Origin: Clostridiales bacterium | Lineage (GTDB): Bacteria > Bacillota > Clostridia > Christensenellales > CAG-138 | NCBI GenBank assembly: GCA_012517905.1 | Contig: JAAYUE010000074.1 | Span: forward strand, 1 to 57,921 | Length of the DNA: 57,921 bases | Direction: 5' to 3' | Shown: one piece after another, positions 18,384 to 29,701 of the stretch | Layout of the letters: each line of letters opens with the position of its first letter | How positions within the stretch are numbered: position 1 is the first letter of the stretch | Position numbers and translations under genes: made by a program | The notes under the pieces: generated by a model | Told to the model about the DNA's origin: nothing | Seen by the model: only the letters and a program-made list of their open reading frames with translations | Databases searched by the model: none

Positions 18384-19857
18384 TTTTCTTTCCTCCGTCC
18401 GCAGCGGCGCGTTTCGGAACCGGCGCGCGCTTGAGCGTAAATGTGAATGTGCTTCCCTTGCCCCTCGCGCTCTTGAGCGTGATGGTCTGGTTGTGCTGGT
18501 CGATGATGCGCTTGACGATGGAGAGGCCGAGGCCCGTTCCACCCTGCTTGCTCGGCGTATGCGCCTTTTCCACCTTGTAGAACCGGTCGAATACGTGCGG
18601 TATATCCTCTTCGGGAATGCCCGGGCCGGAGTCCTGAATGCTCACGTAGATCTCGCGGCGCATGGCATAGGTTGCAATCCTGAGCTTGGTGTTGTCCGGC
18701 GAATACTTGATCGCGTTGTCGATGATGTTGCGAAGCACCTGCGAAATCTGCGCGCTGTCCGCCTCAACGTAATACTGCTCCTGCGCGAACTTGACGTCCA
18801 CCTCCATCTGATGCTCGTAAATCTGCGCCTCAAAGGTGATCAGCGTTCGCCGGATCAGCTCGTTGATGTCGAAGATTTCGAGCTTGATCGCGGTTTTGCC
18901 GCTCTCGATTCGCGCAAGGTCCAGCAGGTCGTTGACCATGCCCGTCATGCGCTTCGTCTCCGAGAGCACGATGCCGATATACTTTTCGTGCTCCTCCGGA
19001 CCGATGGTCCCGTCCTGCATGGCTTCAAGGAATCCTTTCATGCTGGTGAGCGGGCTCCTCAGCTCGTGGCTGACGTTTGCAACGAAGCTTCTGCGCGTGG
19101 CCTCCAGATCCTTGAGCTGGTCCGCCATGTTGTTGAAGCTGACGGCAAGCTGCGTCGCTTCCTCCACGCTGCTGATCGGGATGCGGATATTATAGTCGCC
19201 CTTGGCGTACTTCTGCACGATTTCGTTGATCTCCATAAACGGCCTCGTGAGCCGCGCCGTGGTGTAATACACGGCGATGACGGAGAGCAAAACCGCGATG
19301 AGCGAAACAAGCATCACCTCGGCATACGCCATGCTGATCGCGCCGAGCGCGTCCGTGATGTCGATATAAAAGCGCACGACGTGCGTCGCAACGCCTTCGC
19401 GCACCACGGGTTTTGTGCCCACGAGCATCTGGAAACCGGCCTTGCTCTGCGTAAAACGCACGCTGCTCGCGTCCAGATCGGAGACGGCGTTCAGCATGCG
19501 TGATATCTCTTCCTCCGAGAAGCGTTGGCTCATGACTTCGTTCCACTTCGAGCCGGAGGCATATTGCGCCATGGCGCCGTCGACGGAGATGATCTGGATC
19601 AGTCCGTCGTAGTGCCTTGCGATTGTGTTGAGCTCGAGGATCGCGGCGTTTTCGCCCGCGACAGAGCTCGTCGTGTTAAAGTACAGTTCGGTGACGATGC
19701 TGATCTCGTTTGCGATGTTCTGCTTTTCCTGGCGCATGACGAAGCCCGACATGAGCGCCCCGACGATGACGCCGGAGAGAAGCAGCAACCCGAGCGTAAG
19801 GCTCATATAGGTTGCCAGCATCCGGGAAAAGAGCGTTCTGAGAAAGTCTTTGCGCAT
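18373..19857 (-). CDS. Sensor histidine kinase
   Basis: Membrane kinase partner of the adjacent regulator. It has 494 residues: TM1 at about 13-40, an extracytoplasmic sensor region (41-175), TM2 at about 180-199, HAMP (200-252), dimerisation/phosphoacceptor domain with H264 in NVSHELRSPLTS, and the ATPase with N-box NIIDNAIKYSPD, G1 DSGPGI and G2 GGTGLGLS. No PAS domain is evident. It lies 9 bp after the regulator and overlaps htrA by 11 bp. The signal is unknown; the operon suggests envelope or secretion stress. Confidence 0.95.
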   Translation of the reverse strand: MRKDFLRTLFSRMLATYMSLTLGLLLLSGVIVGALMSGFVMRQEKQNIANEISIVTELYFNTTSSVAGENAAILELNTIARHYDGLIQIISVDGAMAQYASGSKWNEVMSQRFSEEEISRMLNAVSDLDASSVRFTQSKAGFQMLVGTKPVVREGVATHVVRFYIDITDALGAISMAYAEVMLVSLIAVLLSVIAVYYTTARLTRPFMEINEIVQKYAKGDYNIRIPISSVEEATQLAVSFNNMADQLKDLEATRRSFVANVSHELRSPLTSMKGFLEAMQDGTIGPEEHEKYIGIVLSETKRMTGMVNDLLDLARIESGKTAIKLEIFDINELIRRTLITFEAQIYEHQMEVDVKFAQEQYYVEADSAQISQVLRNIIDNAIKYSPDNTKLRIATYAMRREIYVSIQDSGPGIPEEDIPHVFDRFYKVEKAHTPSKQGGTGLGLSIVKRIIDQHNQTITLKSARGKGSTFTFTLKRAPVPKRAAADGGKKNGT

Positions 19858-19866
19858 CTTACCGCA

Positions 19867-20544
19867 TCACTTTTGTTCGAATTTATACCCTACGCCCCAC
19901 ACGGTGCGGAGCTCCCACTCATGGTCCTCGCCGAGCTTTTCACGGATGCGCTTGACATGCACGTCCACCGTTCGCGAGTCGCCGAAGAAGTCGAATCCCC
20001 AAACCTGCTCGAGCAGCTGCTCGCGCGTGAACACCTTTCCGGTATGGCTCGCGAGAAAATAGAGAAGTTCGATCTCTTTGGGCGGCATTTCGAGCTGTCG
20101 CCCGTCCAGCGTGACCGCATAGTTTTCGAGGGATACGGTCAACCCGGGCAACGCGATCGTCCGCGTCGGCTCCGCCGGAGTGCTGCGGCGCAGCACCGCC
20201 TTGATGCGGGCGATGAGCTCCTTTGCGTCGAACGGCTTTGCGATGTAGTCGTCCGCGCCGAGTTCGAGGCCCTGCACGCGGTCCCCCGTATCGCCCTTTG
20301 CGGTGAGCATGATCACCGGCGTTTCGCTCTCCATCCGGATATCGTGCAGAACCGCCCAACCGTCCCGGCCGGGCAGCATGATATCCAGAACGACGAGCGA
20401 CGGCTTCGTCTCGTGGAACGCCGCCATGGCGGAGGTTCCGTCCGCGCAGGTATACACCTGGAAGCCCGCTTTTTTCAGATACAGCTCGATGATGGCGAGA
20501 ATATTCCTGTCGTCATCTATGACCAGAATGGTATTGTTTTCCAT
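19867..20544 (-). CDS. OmpR/PhoB-family response regulator
   Basis: DNA-binding regulator of 225 residues. The receiver domain (1-120) has the acidic pair D10-D11, the phosphorylation site D54 (VVLDIMLPG), the switch threonine in IMLTAKG and the lysine in IAKPF. The winged-helix output domain is at 128-223 (SRTVDVHVKRIREKLG recognition helix). It is the first gene of the operon with the kinase and htrA. Repeats near its promoter could be an autoregulatory site. Confidence 0.96.
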   Translation of the reverse strand: MENNTILVIDDDRNILAIIELYLKKAGFQVYTCADGTSAMAAFHETKPSLVVLDIMLPGRDGWAVLHDIRMESETPVIMLTAKGDTGDRVQGLELGADDYIAKPFDAKELIARIKAVLRRSTPAEPTRTIALPGLTVSLENYAVTLDGRQLEMPPKEIELLYFLASHTGKVFTREQLLEQVWGFDFFGDSRTVDVHVKRIREKLGEDHEWELRTVWGVGYKFEQK

Positions 20545-20597
20545 CCGATCACCTCCGTTGTTGATAGGAAAATGCGCATAATCTCACATTTGGATAA

Positions 20598-20627
20598 AGT
20601 ATAGCAGAGATTGTGACGTTTGTCCAA
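20598..20627 (-). promoter_or_regulatory. Predicted promoter of the regulator-kinase-htrA operon
   Basis: Minus-strand -35 TTGGAC (20622-20627), 18-bp spacer, -10 TATACT (20598-20603). TGTGAC/GTCACA and CGTTTGT/ACAAACG inverted elements overlap and flank it (20612-20653). Confidence 0.6.
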
Positions 20628-20659
20628 CCAAGTCAGAAATTGTCACACAAACGCCGCAA

Positions 20660-20675
20660 GCTCCCCCACGGGAGC
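20660..20675 (-). terminator. Possible hairpin after mutS2
   Basis: A GCTCCC/GGGAGC stem with a 4-nt loop lies 50 bp beyond the mutS2 stop. It is not followed by a clear T-run, so its action as a terminator is uncertain. Confidence 0.3.
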
Positions 20676-20724
20676 ATGGTTTCCGCAAAAATCGCGCGCG
20701 TACCGCACAGGATTTCGCCCAATA

Positions 20725-23076
<2,352 letters not shown>

Positions 23077-23136
23077 CGTATCCCCCAAATACGGAATCGT
23101 ATTCTGTCGTTATTTTATTGCATGACCGCAACACAG

Positions 23137-23170
23137 AAGAAAAGCCCCGTCTCGATCAACGTGACGGGGC
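23137..23170 (-). terminator. Intrinsic terminator after the aminotransferase gene
   Basis: GCCCCGTC/GACGGGGC stem (23144-23151 with 23163-23170) followed on the minus strand by TTTTCTT, 14 bp after the stop codon. Confidence 0.85.
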
Positions 23171-23184
23171 GACAAATCCTCGGC

Positions 23185-24363
23185 TCAGCGAATCTCGCGC
23201 AGATACGCGTCGACGCGCTGCATCGCCTGCTCGATGTGTTCCTTCGAGGTGGCGTAACAGCAGCGGATATGCCCCTCTCCCGCCGCGCCGAAGGCGCTGC
23301 CGGGAACGGTCACGACTTTTTTGCTCGCAAGCAGTCCGTCGCAGAACTGCTCGCTGGTCAGTCCCGTCGACTGAATCGACGGGAACACGTAAAACGCGCC
23401 CTCCGGCTCGTTGCAATCCAGGCCCATGGCGTTGAACGCGTCGATGATGTACCGGCGGCGGGATTCATACTCGTCGATCATGTAGCGGGTGTCCGCAAAA
23501 TCGTCCGCAAATCCATCCTCCAGCGCGGCGACGCCGGCCCACTGCGCAGGCGTCGGCGCGCAGAGCATCGTCAGTTGATGCACCTTGCGCATGGCGGCGA
23601 TGAGCTCCTGCGGACCCGCCGCATAGCCGAGCCGCCAGCCGGTCATGGAAAACGCCTTGGAAAAGCCATTGAGCACGATCGTGCGCTCGCGCATGCCGGG
23701 CAGCGCGGCAAACGAAACATGGCGCTTGCCGTTAAACGTCAGCTCGGCATAGATCTCGTCGGTCACGACGATGATGTCCGTGCCGCGCACGAGCTCGGCA
23801 ATCTCTTCCAGATCGCTCTGCTCCATGATCGCGCCCGTCGGGTTCGTTGGAAACGCAATCAGGATCGCCTTGGTCTTGGGCGTAATGGCGGCCTTGACGG
23901 CGTCCGCTTTCAGGCGGAAACGGTCTTCATGCTTCGTCAGCACGCGGACGGCGCTGCCGCCCGCGAGTTCGATGGCGGGCACATAGGACACATAGCACGG
24001 CTCGTGATAGATCACCTCGTCGCCGGGATTCAAAATGGCGCGCATGGCAAGATCGATCGCCTGACTCGCGCCGACGGTGATGAGCACGTTATCGATGGAT
24101 TCATAGCCGCTGATGTCGTATTTCTCCGCAAGGAAGCGCAGGATCAATTCACGCAGATGCGGATCGCCCGAGTTGGACGAGTACGGAACGCGCTCCGTTT
24201 TGAGGCGCTCCGCAACGTACTTGCGGATGCGGTCCGGCGTTGGAAAATCCGGCTCGCCGACGCCGAGGCTGATGTGCGAGTCGTCCAGAAGATCGAAATA
24301 TTTTCGAATGCCCGAAGGTGGTATGCGCTTTACGCAGTCCGAGAGCAAGTTTTGATAATCCAT
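23185..24363 (-). CDS. PLP-dependent class I/II aminotransferase (PatA/AspC-like)
   Basis: Cytosolic fold-type I aminotransferase of 392 residues. The PLP lysine is K236 in NGFSKAFSMTGWRLGY. AFPTNPTGA (about 170-178) and VVTDEIYAEL (about 199-208) supply the usual pyridine- and phosphate-binding residues, and the substrate-carboxylate arginine lies in GHIRCCYA near the C-terminus. An aromatic or aspartate-type substrate is likely, but sequence alone does not fix it. The ATG at 24361-24363 has AGGATG at proper distance; a GTG six bases upstream would leave too little space. A promoter and a structured leader of about 125 nt precede it. Confidence 0.93.
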   Translation of the reverse strand: MDYQNLLSDCVKRIPPSGIRKYFDLLDDSHISLGVGEPDFPTPDRIRKYVAERLKTERVPYSSNSGDPHLRELILRFLAEKYDISGYESIDNVLITVGASQAIDLAMRAILNPGDEVIYHEPCYVSYVPAIELAGGSAVRVLTKHEDRFRLKADAVKAAITPKTKAILIAFPTNPTGAIMEQSDLEEIAELVRGTDIIVVTDEIYAELTFNGKRHVSFAALPGMRERTIVLNGFSKAFSMTGWRLGYAAGPQELIAAMRKVHQLTMLCAPTPAQWAGVAALEDGFADDFADTRYMIDEYESRRRYIIDAFNAMGLDCNEPEGAFYVFPSIQSTGLTSEQFCDGLLASKKVVTVPGSAFGAAGEGHIRCCYATSKEHIEQAMQRVDAYLREIR

Positions 24364-24421
24364 AAACACATCCTGTTTTGCGATCGTTATTATCCTGCCG
24401 CCGACATATCATCCGAAGGCA

Positions 24422-24489
24422 ACTCTCCGTTTGCCGGGACCGGCTGCAACTACCCCGGGTAATCGCGCCGCCCTCGGTTTTACGAGAGT
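24422..24489 (-). ncRNA. Candidate structured leader RNA of the aminotransferase gene
   Basis: From the predicted transcription start (about 24489) the minus strand begins with ACTCTCGT (24482-24489), which pairs with ACGGAGAGT (24422-24430, one bulged G). Between these arms lie two small hairpins, TACC-CGG-GGTA and GCCG-GTCC-CGGC. I do not recognise a known riboswitch class. It is proposed only from complementarity. Confidence 0.3.
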
Positions 24490-24495
24490 AGTCCT

Positions 24496-24524
24496 ACTAT
24501 AACATGAACGCCCATGCCAGTCAA
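24496..24524 (-). promoter_or_regulatory. Predicted promoter of the aminotransferase gene
   Basis: Minus-strand -35 TTGACT (24519-24524), 17-bp spacer, -10 TATAGT (24496-24501). Confidence 0.72.
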
Positions 24525-24576
24525 ACAGATTGTCGGGCGCGGCAAACCGCCCGTCATGAGACGGATTGTCCGCCGG

Positions 24577-26583
24577 TCAGTTCATGGCGATATCGCCGAA
24601 CATGCCGCCGTACCGCTCGGTCGCAAGCTCGATGAGCCGCGCGCTTTCCTCGCCGGACGCGTCCAGCAGTTCCTTTGCCGCGGCCGCCGCCTGCTCGAGC
24701 AAACGCACATCCATCGCGCCGTACATCAGCCCCGCGCTGTCGTCGCCATGCTGCCGCGTGCCGATGAAATCGCCCGGGCCACGCAGTTCCAAGTCCTTTT
24801 GCGCGATCTCAAAGCCGTCGGTCGTCTTCGTCATGGCGAGCATGCGCTCGTTTTCCTGCTCGCCCTGCGATCCGTAGAGCAAAAAACAATACGCCTGCTT
24901 GGCGCTTCTGCCGACGCGACCGCGCAGCTGATGCAGCTGGGACAGGCCAAACCGCTCCGCCCCCTCGATCGCCATGATGCAGGCGTTCGGCACATGCACG
25001 CCGACCTCGATGACCGTCGTGGTCACGAGCGCGTCGAGCTCTCCCGCGCGAAACGCGCGCATGACCTTCTCCTTCTCCGTCTCTTTCATGCGTCCGTGCA
25101 GTTTTGCAAGGCGAATGTCCGGCAAGGTTTTCTTCAGTTCGGCATACAGCGCGTCCACGCTCGGGCAATCGATCGACTCGCTCTCCTCGATCACCGGGCA
25201 GACGATGTAGCTCTGTACGCCTTCTTTCGCCTGTTTTTCGATATAGCGGTACATATCCGCCCGCTTGTGCTCGGGAATCACGCTGGTCTTGACCGGCATT
25301 CGTCCCGGCGGCAGTTCGTCGATCACCGAGATGTCGAGATCGCCGTAGAGGATCAGCGCCAGCGTTCGCGGAATCGGCGTTGCGCTCATGACGAGCATGT
25401 CCGGGCGCACGCCCTTTTCGAGCATCGCCGCGCGCTGTCGCACGCCGAAGCGATGCTGTTCGTCCGTCACGATGCACCCAAGGTCGCAAAATCTCACGTC
25501 TGAAGAGAGCAGCGCGTGGGTGCCAACGATGAACAGCGCGCTGCCGTCCGCAATCTTTGCCAGCGCGCTGTCGCGCTCCGCCTTTTTCATGCTGCCTTTG
25601 AGCAGCGCGACCGCGTCGCCGAAGATGTCGCGAAAGTTTTGAAAGTGCTGCTCCGCAAGTATCTCCGTCGGCGCGAGCAGCGCGCCCTGCTTGCCGTTTG
25701 CCGCGGCAACGCAGAGGGCGTACATGGCGACCGCGGTCTTGCCGGAGCCGACGTCCCCCTGCAGCAGCCGGTTCATCGGCGTGTTCCTTCGCATATCCTC
25801 GGCGATTTCGCCGATCACGCGCAGCTGCGCGGCCGTCGGCGCAAAGCCGAGCTTCGGCAAAAAGCGCTCCAGCACGCCGCTGGTATCGAATGAAAAGCCG
25901 TTTTGACGCAGGCGCTCCGCTTTTTGCAGCTCCAGAATGATGAAATACAGCAGCGTGTTTTCAAAGTCGAGGCGCTTACGCGCAAGCCCCAGCGCCTCTC
26001 GGCTGAAGGGGAAATGCGCGTGCCGCAGCGCCAGCGCGAGCGGAACGAGGCTGTAACGATCCAGCAGCGTTCTCGGCAGCGGTTCCGGTATCCGGTCCCA
26101 GGCCTGTTCCAGCGCAGCCATGATGCTGTCCCGCCAGGCGCGCTGATTGACGCCCTGAACGGTGGAGTACACCGGCACGATGCCCGGCAACCCCTGCGAA
26201 ATCGAAGGGTTGATCAGCGACACGCCGTTTTTGCGGATCACTCGGCCGCAGGCATAGACGATTTCACCTGTTTTGATCTGCGCGCTGCGATACGGCTGAT
26301 TGAACCACTTCAGCGTGACTTTCCCCGTCTCGTCCTGCGCGGACATGGAGAGGATGGTCATGCCCTTTGTTCGATAATACCGCGCCGCGCCGCAGATGCG
26401 AACCTGCACGGCGGCGCTCTGCGCGTTAATCAGCTGTGAAATGGGAGTGACCTTCGAATAATCCAGATAGTCGCGCGGCAGGCGATAGAGCAAATCGCGC
26501 ACCGTAAATACGCCGAGCTGCCCAAACAGCTCCGCGCGTTTCGGTCCGATGCCTTTTACACCCGTCAGCGGAAGATCCAGCAT
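24577..26583 (-). CDS. recG: ATP-dependent DNA helicase RecG
   Basis: Branch-migration helicase that remodels stalled forks and Holliday junctions. The 668 residues start MLDLPLTGVKGIGPKRAE (helix-hairpin-helix-like), contain the OB-fold wedge domain (about 50-160), and carry SF2 motifs: Walker A QGDVGSGKT (about 270-278), DEQH in VTDEQHRFG, and the motif VI region QLRGRVGRSAKQAYC. The start has a GAAGGAG site. It follows yloU and yloV, the usual Firmicutes order, but is separated from yloV by a strong terminator. Confidence 0.97.
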   Translation of the reverse strand: MLDLPLTGVKGIGPKRAELFGQLGVFTVRDLLYRLPRDYLDYSKVTPISQLINAQSAAVQVRICGAARYYRTKGMTILSMSAQDETGKVTLKWFNQPYRSAQIKTGEIVYACGRVIRKNGVSLINPSISQGLPGIVPVYSTVQGVNQRAWRDSIMAALEQAWDRIPEPLPRTLLDRYSLVPLALALRHAHFPFSREALGLARKRLDFENTLLYFIILELQKAERLRQNGFSFDTSGVLERFLPKLGFAPTAAQLRVIGEIAEDMRRNTPMNRLLQGDVGSGKTAVAMYALCVAAANGKQGALLAPTEILAEQHFQNFRDIFGDAVALLKGSMKKAERDSALAKIADGSALFIVGTHALLSSDVRFCDLGCIVTDEQHRFGVRQRAAMLEKGVRPDMLVMSATPIPRTLALILYGDLDISVIDELPPGRMPVKTSVIPEHKRADMYRYIEKQAKEGVQSYIVCPVIEESESIDCPSVDALYAELKKTLPDIRLAKLHGRMKETEKEKVMRAFRAGELDALVTTTVIEVGVHVPNACIMAIEGAERFGLSQLHQLRGRVGRSAKQAYCFLLYGSQGEQENERMLAMTKTTDGFEIAQKDLELRGPGDFIGTRQHGDDSAGLMYGAMDVRLLEQAAAAAKELLDASGEESARLIELATERYGGMFGDIAMN

Positions 26584-26630
26584 ACTGCTCCTTCAATCCA
26601 TAGGGCCCATACGACAAAAAGCCGCTTTTG

Positions 26631-26670
26631 AAAAAAGCCGACGACGGAAACACGTCGTTCCGTCGCCGGC
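26631..26670 (-). terminator. Intrinsic terminator between yloV and recG
   Basis: A long stem (minus strand CCGGCGACGGAA pairing with TTCCGTCGTCGG, one mismatch) is followed by TTTTTTC, 24 bp after the yloV stop. It should reduce transcription into recG. Confidence 0.85.
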
Positions 26671-26693
26671 CGTTGGCCAATCCGAGTTGCGGT

Positions 26694-28337
26694 TTACTGC
26701 ACCGCGACGTAGTAGTAATACAGCGGCTGACCGCCCGCAAGCACCATGAACTCCGCGTCCTCAAACTCCGTCTGGAGTTTGTCGGCGATCGCCTGGGCGT
26801 TTTCCTCCGTCTGGCCTTCGCCATAGTAAAGGGTCACTGTGCAGGCCTCGTCCCCGCGGTCGGCAATCATCTTGCGCACAAGATCGCAGGTCGTGTCCTC
26901 GACGCTCGTGCCCGAGACGGCGAGATGGTTGTTGACAAGGCCGATCATGTCGCCCTTTTTCACCGACTTGCCGTCGAATTTCGTATCCCGAATGGCATAA
27001 GTGACCGCACCGCTGACCACTTCGGAGATCGCGCCCTTCATCGCCTGCTCGTTTTCCTCGACGCTCGCGTCCTTCGAATACGCCATGCAGGCGGCGATGC
27101 CCTGCGGAATCGTCTTGGTGGGGATCAGCACGACGCCTTTTTGCGTCAGCTCGCTCGCCTGCTGCGCCGCGAGGATAATGTTGGAGTTGTTGGGCAGCAC
27201 AAACACGTTTTTCGCGTTGATCTTGTTGATGGCGGAGGCGATGGAGTCGATGCTCGGATTCATCGTCTGACCGCCGGAGATCAGCGCGTCCACAGCCAGC
27301 GCTTTGAACAGCTCGTCGATGCCGTCTCCGGTGCTGACGGCGAGCAGGCCGAATTCCTTTTCGTTGCGCTTGCGCTCTTCCATGAGCTCGCGGTTCTGCT
27401 CGCGCATGTTTTCGATCTTGAGTTTATCCAGCTCGCCGATGCGAAGCGCGAGCTGCAGCACCTTGCCGGGCGCGTTGGAATGCACATGCACCTTGACCAT
27501 GCCTTCGTCGCTGGCGACGACGACGGAATCGCCGAGGCGTTCGAGATGGTTGCGGAAGCTCTCGATGTCTTTTTCTTCGATCTCCGGCGAGAGATGAATA
27601 ATAAAAAATTCCGTACAATAACCGTAGATGATGTTTTCGCCGGAGAAACTGTCCGCGTTCGTGTGCTCCTGCGCCGGCTGCTCTGCGACAAGCTCTTCAT
27701 AGCTTTCGATCGCTTCGCCGTCGAGCGAGAGTTTGAATCCTTTATAGATGGTCAGAAGTCCCTTGCCGCCGGAGTCGATCACGCCCGCCTCTTTGAGCAC
27801 GGGCAGCAGATTCGGCGTGTCCGCCAGCGCTTTTTCGCCGCTGGCGAGCATTTCGTCCATGAGGCGGTAGACGTTCGCACCCTGCTGCTGCAACTCGGCG
27901 ACGCTCTCCGCAATCACGCGCGAAACGGTGAGGATGGTGCCCTCCTTGGGTTTCATGACGGCTTTGTAAGCCGCCTCGCTGCCCTTTGTCAGAGCGGCGG
28001 AGAGAAGCTCCGCGTCCACGAAGTCCGCGCCCTTGAATGCGCGCGAAAAGCCACGAAAGAGCTGGGAAAGAATGACGCCCGAGTTGCCGCGCGCGCCCTT
28101 GAGTGCGCCCATGCTCAGCGCGTCGGCAACCTGCGTTGCGGTTGCGTTCTCCGGCAGCGCGCGGATTTCGTGCACCGCGCTCTGCATGGTCATGGACATA
28201 TTGGTGCCCGTGTCACCGTCGGGGACAGGGAACACATTCAAAGCGTCGATCGCCGCTTTGTTTTTCTCCAGCAGCGCCGCGCCAGCGATAATCATATCGC
28301 GCAGCTGCGAGCCGCCGATCTTCATATTTTTATCCAA
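26694..28337 (-). CDS. yloV: Fatty acid kinase A-like DAK2 protein (YloV/FakA)
   Basis: Probable ATP-binding subunit that, with a FakB carrier, phosphorylates exogenous fatty acids. In 547 residues: N-terminal DhaL domain (about 10-205) with the metal/ATP motif FPVPDGDTGTNMS, a middle domain with GYCTEF and VKVHVHSNAPG (conserved Cys and HxH), and a C-terminal domain ending GGQPLYYYYVA. The best start is TTG (28335-28337), five bases after GGAGG; the ATG four codons later (28323-28325) is too far from that site. It lies 40 bp after yloU. No fakB is in the window. Confidence 0.92.
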   Translation of the reverse strand: MDKNMKIGGSQLRDMIIAGAALLEKNKAAIDALNVFPVPDGDTGTNMSMTMQSAVHEIRALPENATATQVADALSMGALKGARGNSGVILSQLFRGFSRAFKGADFVDAELLSAALTKGSEAAYKAVMKPKEGTILTVSRVIAESVAELQQQGANVYRLMDEMLASGEKALADTPNLLPVLKEAGVIDSGGKGLLTIYKGFKLSLDGEAIESYEELVAEQPAQEHTNADSFSGENIIYGYCTEFFIIHLSPEIEEKDIESFRNHLERLGDSVVVASDEGMVKVHVHSNAPGKVLQLALRIGELDKLKIENMREQNRELMEERKRNEKEFGLLAVSTGDGIDELFKALAVDALISGGQTMNPSIDSIASAINKINAKNVFVLPNNSNIILAAQQASELTQKGVVLIPTKTIPQGIAACMAYSKDASVEENEQAMKGAISEVVSGAVTYAIRDTKFDGKSVKKGDMIGLVNNHLAVSGTSVEDTTCDLVRKMIADRGDEACTVTLYYGEGQTEENAQAIADKLQTEFEDAEFMVLAGGQPLYYYYVAVQ

Positions 28338-28377
28338 TTTACCCTCCGAATGTCCGGATCCCAAGAGCCGAACTGCG

Positions 28378-28731
28378 TTATACGCGAATGTTTTCGACGT
28401 GGACGTTCACATTGCGAACCGTGATCCCCGTCATCTCTTCCACCCGATATTTCACATTGCTCTTGGCATTGTGCGCCACCGCAGGCAAAGACACGCCATA
28501 TTCGAGCGTGACAAACAGATCGACGTCGATCACATCGGGTGAAACGACCGTAACCTTGACGCCGCGGCGCATGTTATCTCTTCCGAACAGTTCAACGAAC
28601 GAGTCGCCCGCCGTCTTGGCGTTCATGCCGACGATGCCGACGTTTTCCACAGCCGCATAACCGGCGATGCTGGCGATCAAGTCGTCCGCAATCGAAATCT
28701 TTCCAAGGGTTGTAGACATTTCCGCTGCCAT
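28378..28731 (-). CDS. yloU: Asp23/Gls24-family protein (YloU)
   Basis: Small alkaline-shock-type protein of 117 residues, with the usual IADDLIASIAGYAAVENVGI start (about 14-33), the conserved GVKVTV and DLFVTLEYG strands and a C-terminal VNVHVENI. Some homologues associate with membrane anchors; the exact function is not known. It is co-transcribed with yloV, the standard pairing. The ATG has a strong AAGGAGGCG site. Confidence 0.94.
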   Translation of the reverse strand: MAAEMSTTLGKISIADDLIASIAGYAAVENVGIVGMNAKTAGDSFVELFGRDNMRRGVKVTVVSPDVIDVDLFVTLEYGVSLPAVAHNAKSNVKYRVEEMTGITVRNVNVHVENIRV

Positions 28732-28761
28732 AAGTTACGCCTCCTTTTTCGATACTTATAT

Positions 28762-28789
28762 TTTATACCAGGCGCCAAATCCTCCGCAA
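28762..28789 (-). promoter_or_regulatory. Predicted promoter of yloU-yloV
   Basis: Minus-strand -35 TTGCGG (28784-28789), 16-bp spacer, -10 TATAAA (28762-28767) inside a longer AT run. Confidence 0.5.
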
Positions 28790-28873
28790 CCGCGTAACCA
28801 GTCCCCGGCGGGAAGGCGCAAGGCGTTGTTGTAGCCAATGTGTGAACATCCTGCGGCAGGCGCAGGCGGAGCG

Positions 28874-29617
28874 TTACTCCTCTTCCTCTTCGGGCAGGAT
28901 GCCGTTGTGGAAGAACTCCTGCACGTCGTCGTTGTCGTCGAGCTTTTCCAGAAAACGCAGCACCTTATCGACGGTCTCTTCATCCGTGATATCGACGGTG
29001 TTCTGCGGAATCATCTGCACCTCCGCGGAGATGAACTCAAAGCCGGCTTTTTCAAGCTCTTCGCGCACCTTTGAAAAATCGTTCGGATCGGTATAGATTT
29101 CAAACGCGTCGTCCTGCGCGACGAAGTCCGCCGCGCCCGCTTCGAGCGCCTGCATCATGATCTCGTCCTCGTCCATCAGCGCGGTGCGCTCGATGACAAT
29201 GACGCCTTTTTTGTCGAACATCCAACCGACGCAGCCGCTGTTGCCGAGGTTGCCGCCGCTCTTGTCGAAGATATGGCGCATCTCCGCCGCCGTGCGGTTT
29301 CTGTTGTCGGTGACGACTTCCACGATGATGGCCATATTGCCCGGGCCGTAGCCTTCGTAAACGATCTCCTCGTAATTGACGGACGCGCCCTCGCCCGCCG
29401 CCTTTTTGATGGAGCGGGAGATATTGTCGTTGGGCATGTTGTTCGCCTTCGCCTTGGCGATAACATCGCGCAGTTTATTGTTGTTTACGGGGTCCGCCCC
29501 GCCCTCTTTGACCGCGATGGCGATCTCTCTGCCGATCTTGGTGAAGATCTTGCCGCGCTGGGCGTCGGTCTTTTCTTTTTTATTCTTAATGTTCGCCCAC
29601 TTGGAATGTCCTGACAT
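28874..29617 (-). CDS. yebC: YebC/PmpR-family protein (TACO1-like)
   Basis: The 247 residues begin with the family hallmark MSGHSKWANIKNKKE and follow the three-domain family pattern (AAEMRHIFDKSGGNLG and GCVGWMFDKKGV in the middle). Family members have been described as transcriptional regulators and, more recently, as translation factors that help at proline-rich stalls. The C-terminus ends in an acidic EEEEE run. It has an AGGAGGACTT site. Confidence 0.95.
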   Translation of the reverse strand: MSGHSKWANIKNKKEKTDAQRGKIFTKIGREIAIAVKEGGADPVNNNKLRDVIAKAKANNMPNDNISRSIKKAAGEGASVNYEEIVYEGYGPGNMAIIVEVVTDNRNRTAAEMRHIFDKSGGNLGNSGCVGWMFDKKGVIVIERTALMDEDEIMMQALEAGAADFVAQDDAFEIYTDPNDFSKVREELEKAGFEFISAEVQMIPQNTVDITDEETVDKVLRFLEKLDDNDDVQEFFHNGILPEEEEE

Positions 29618-29701
29618 AAGTCCTCCTGTTTGCCCTTCCGTTGATTCATATCCGTGCCGTCGGGGACAGCCTGCCCCTCGGGACCAAATTACCGTTTGCG
29701 T

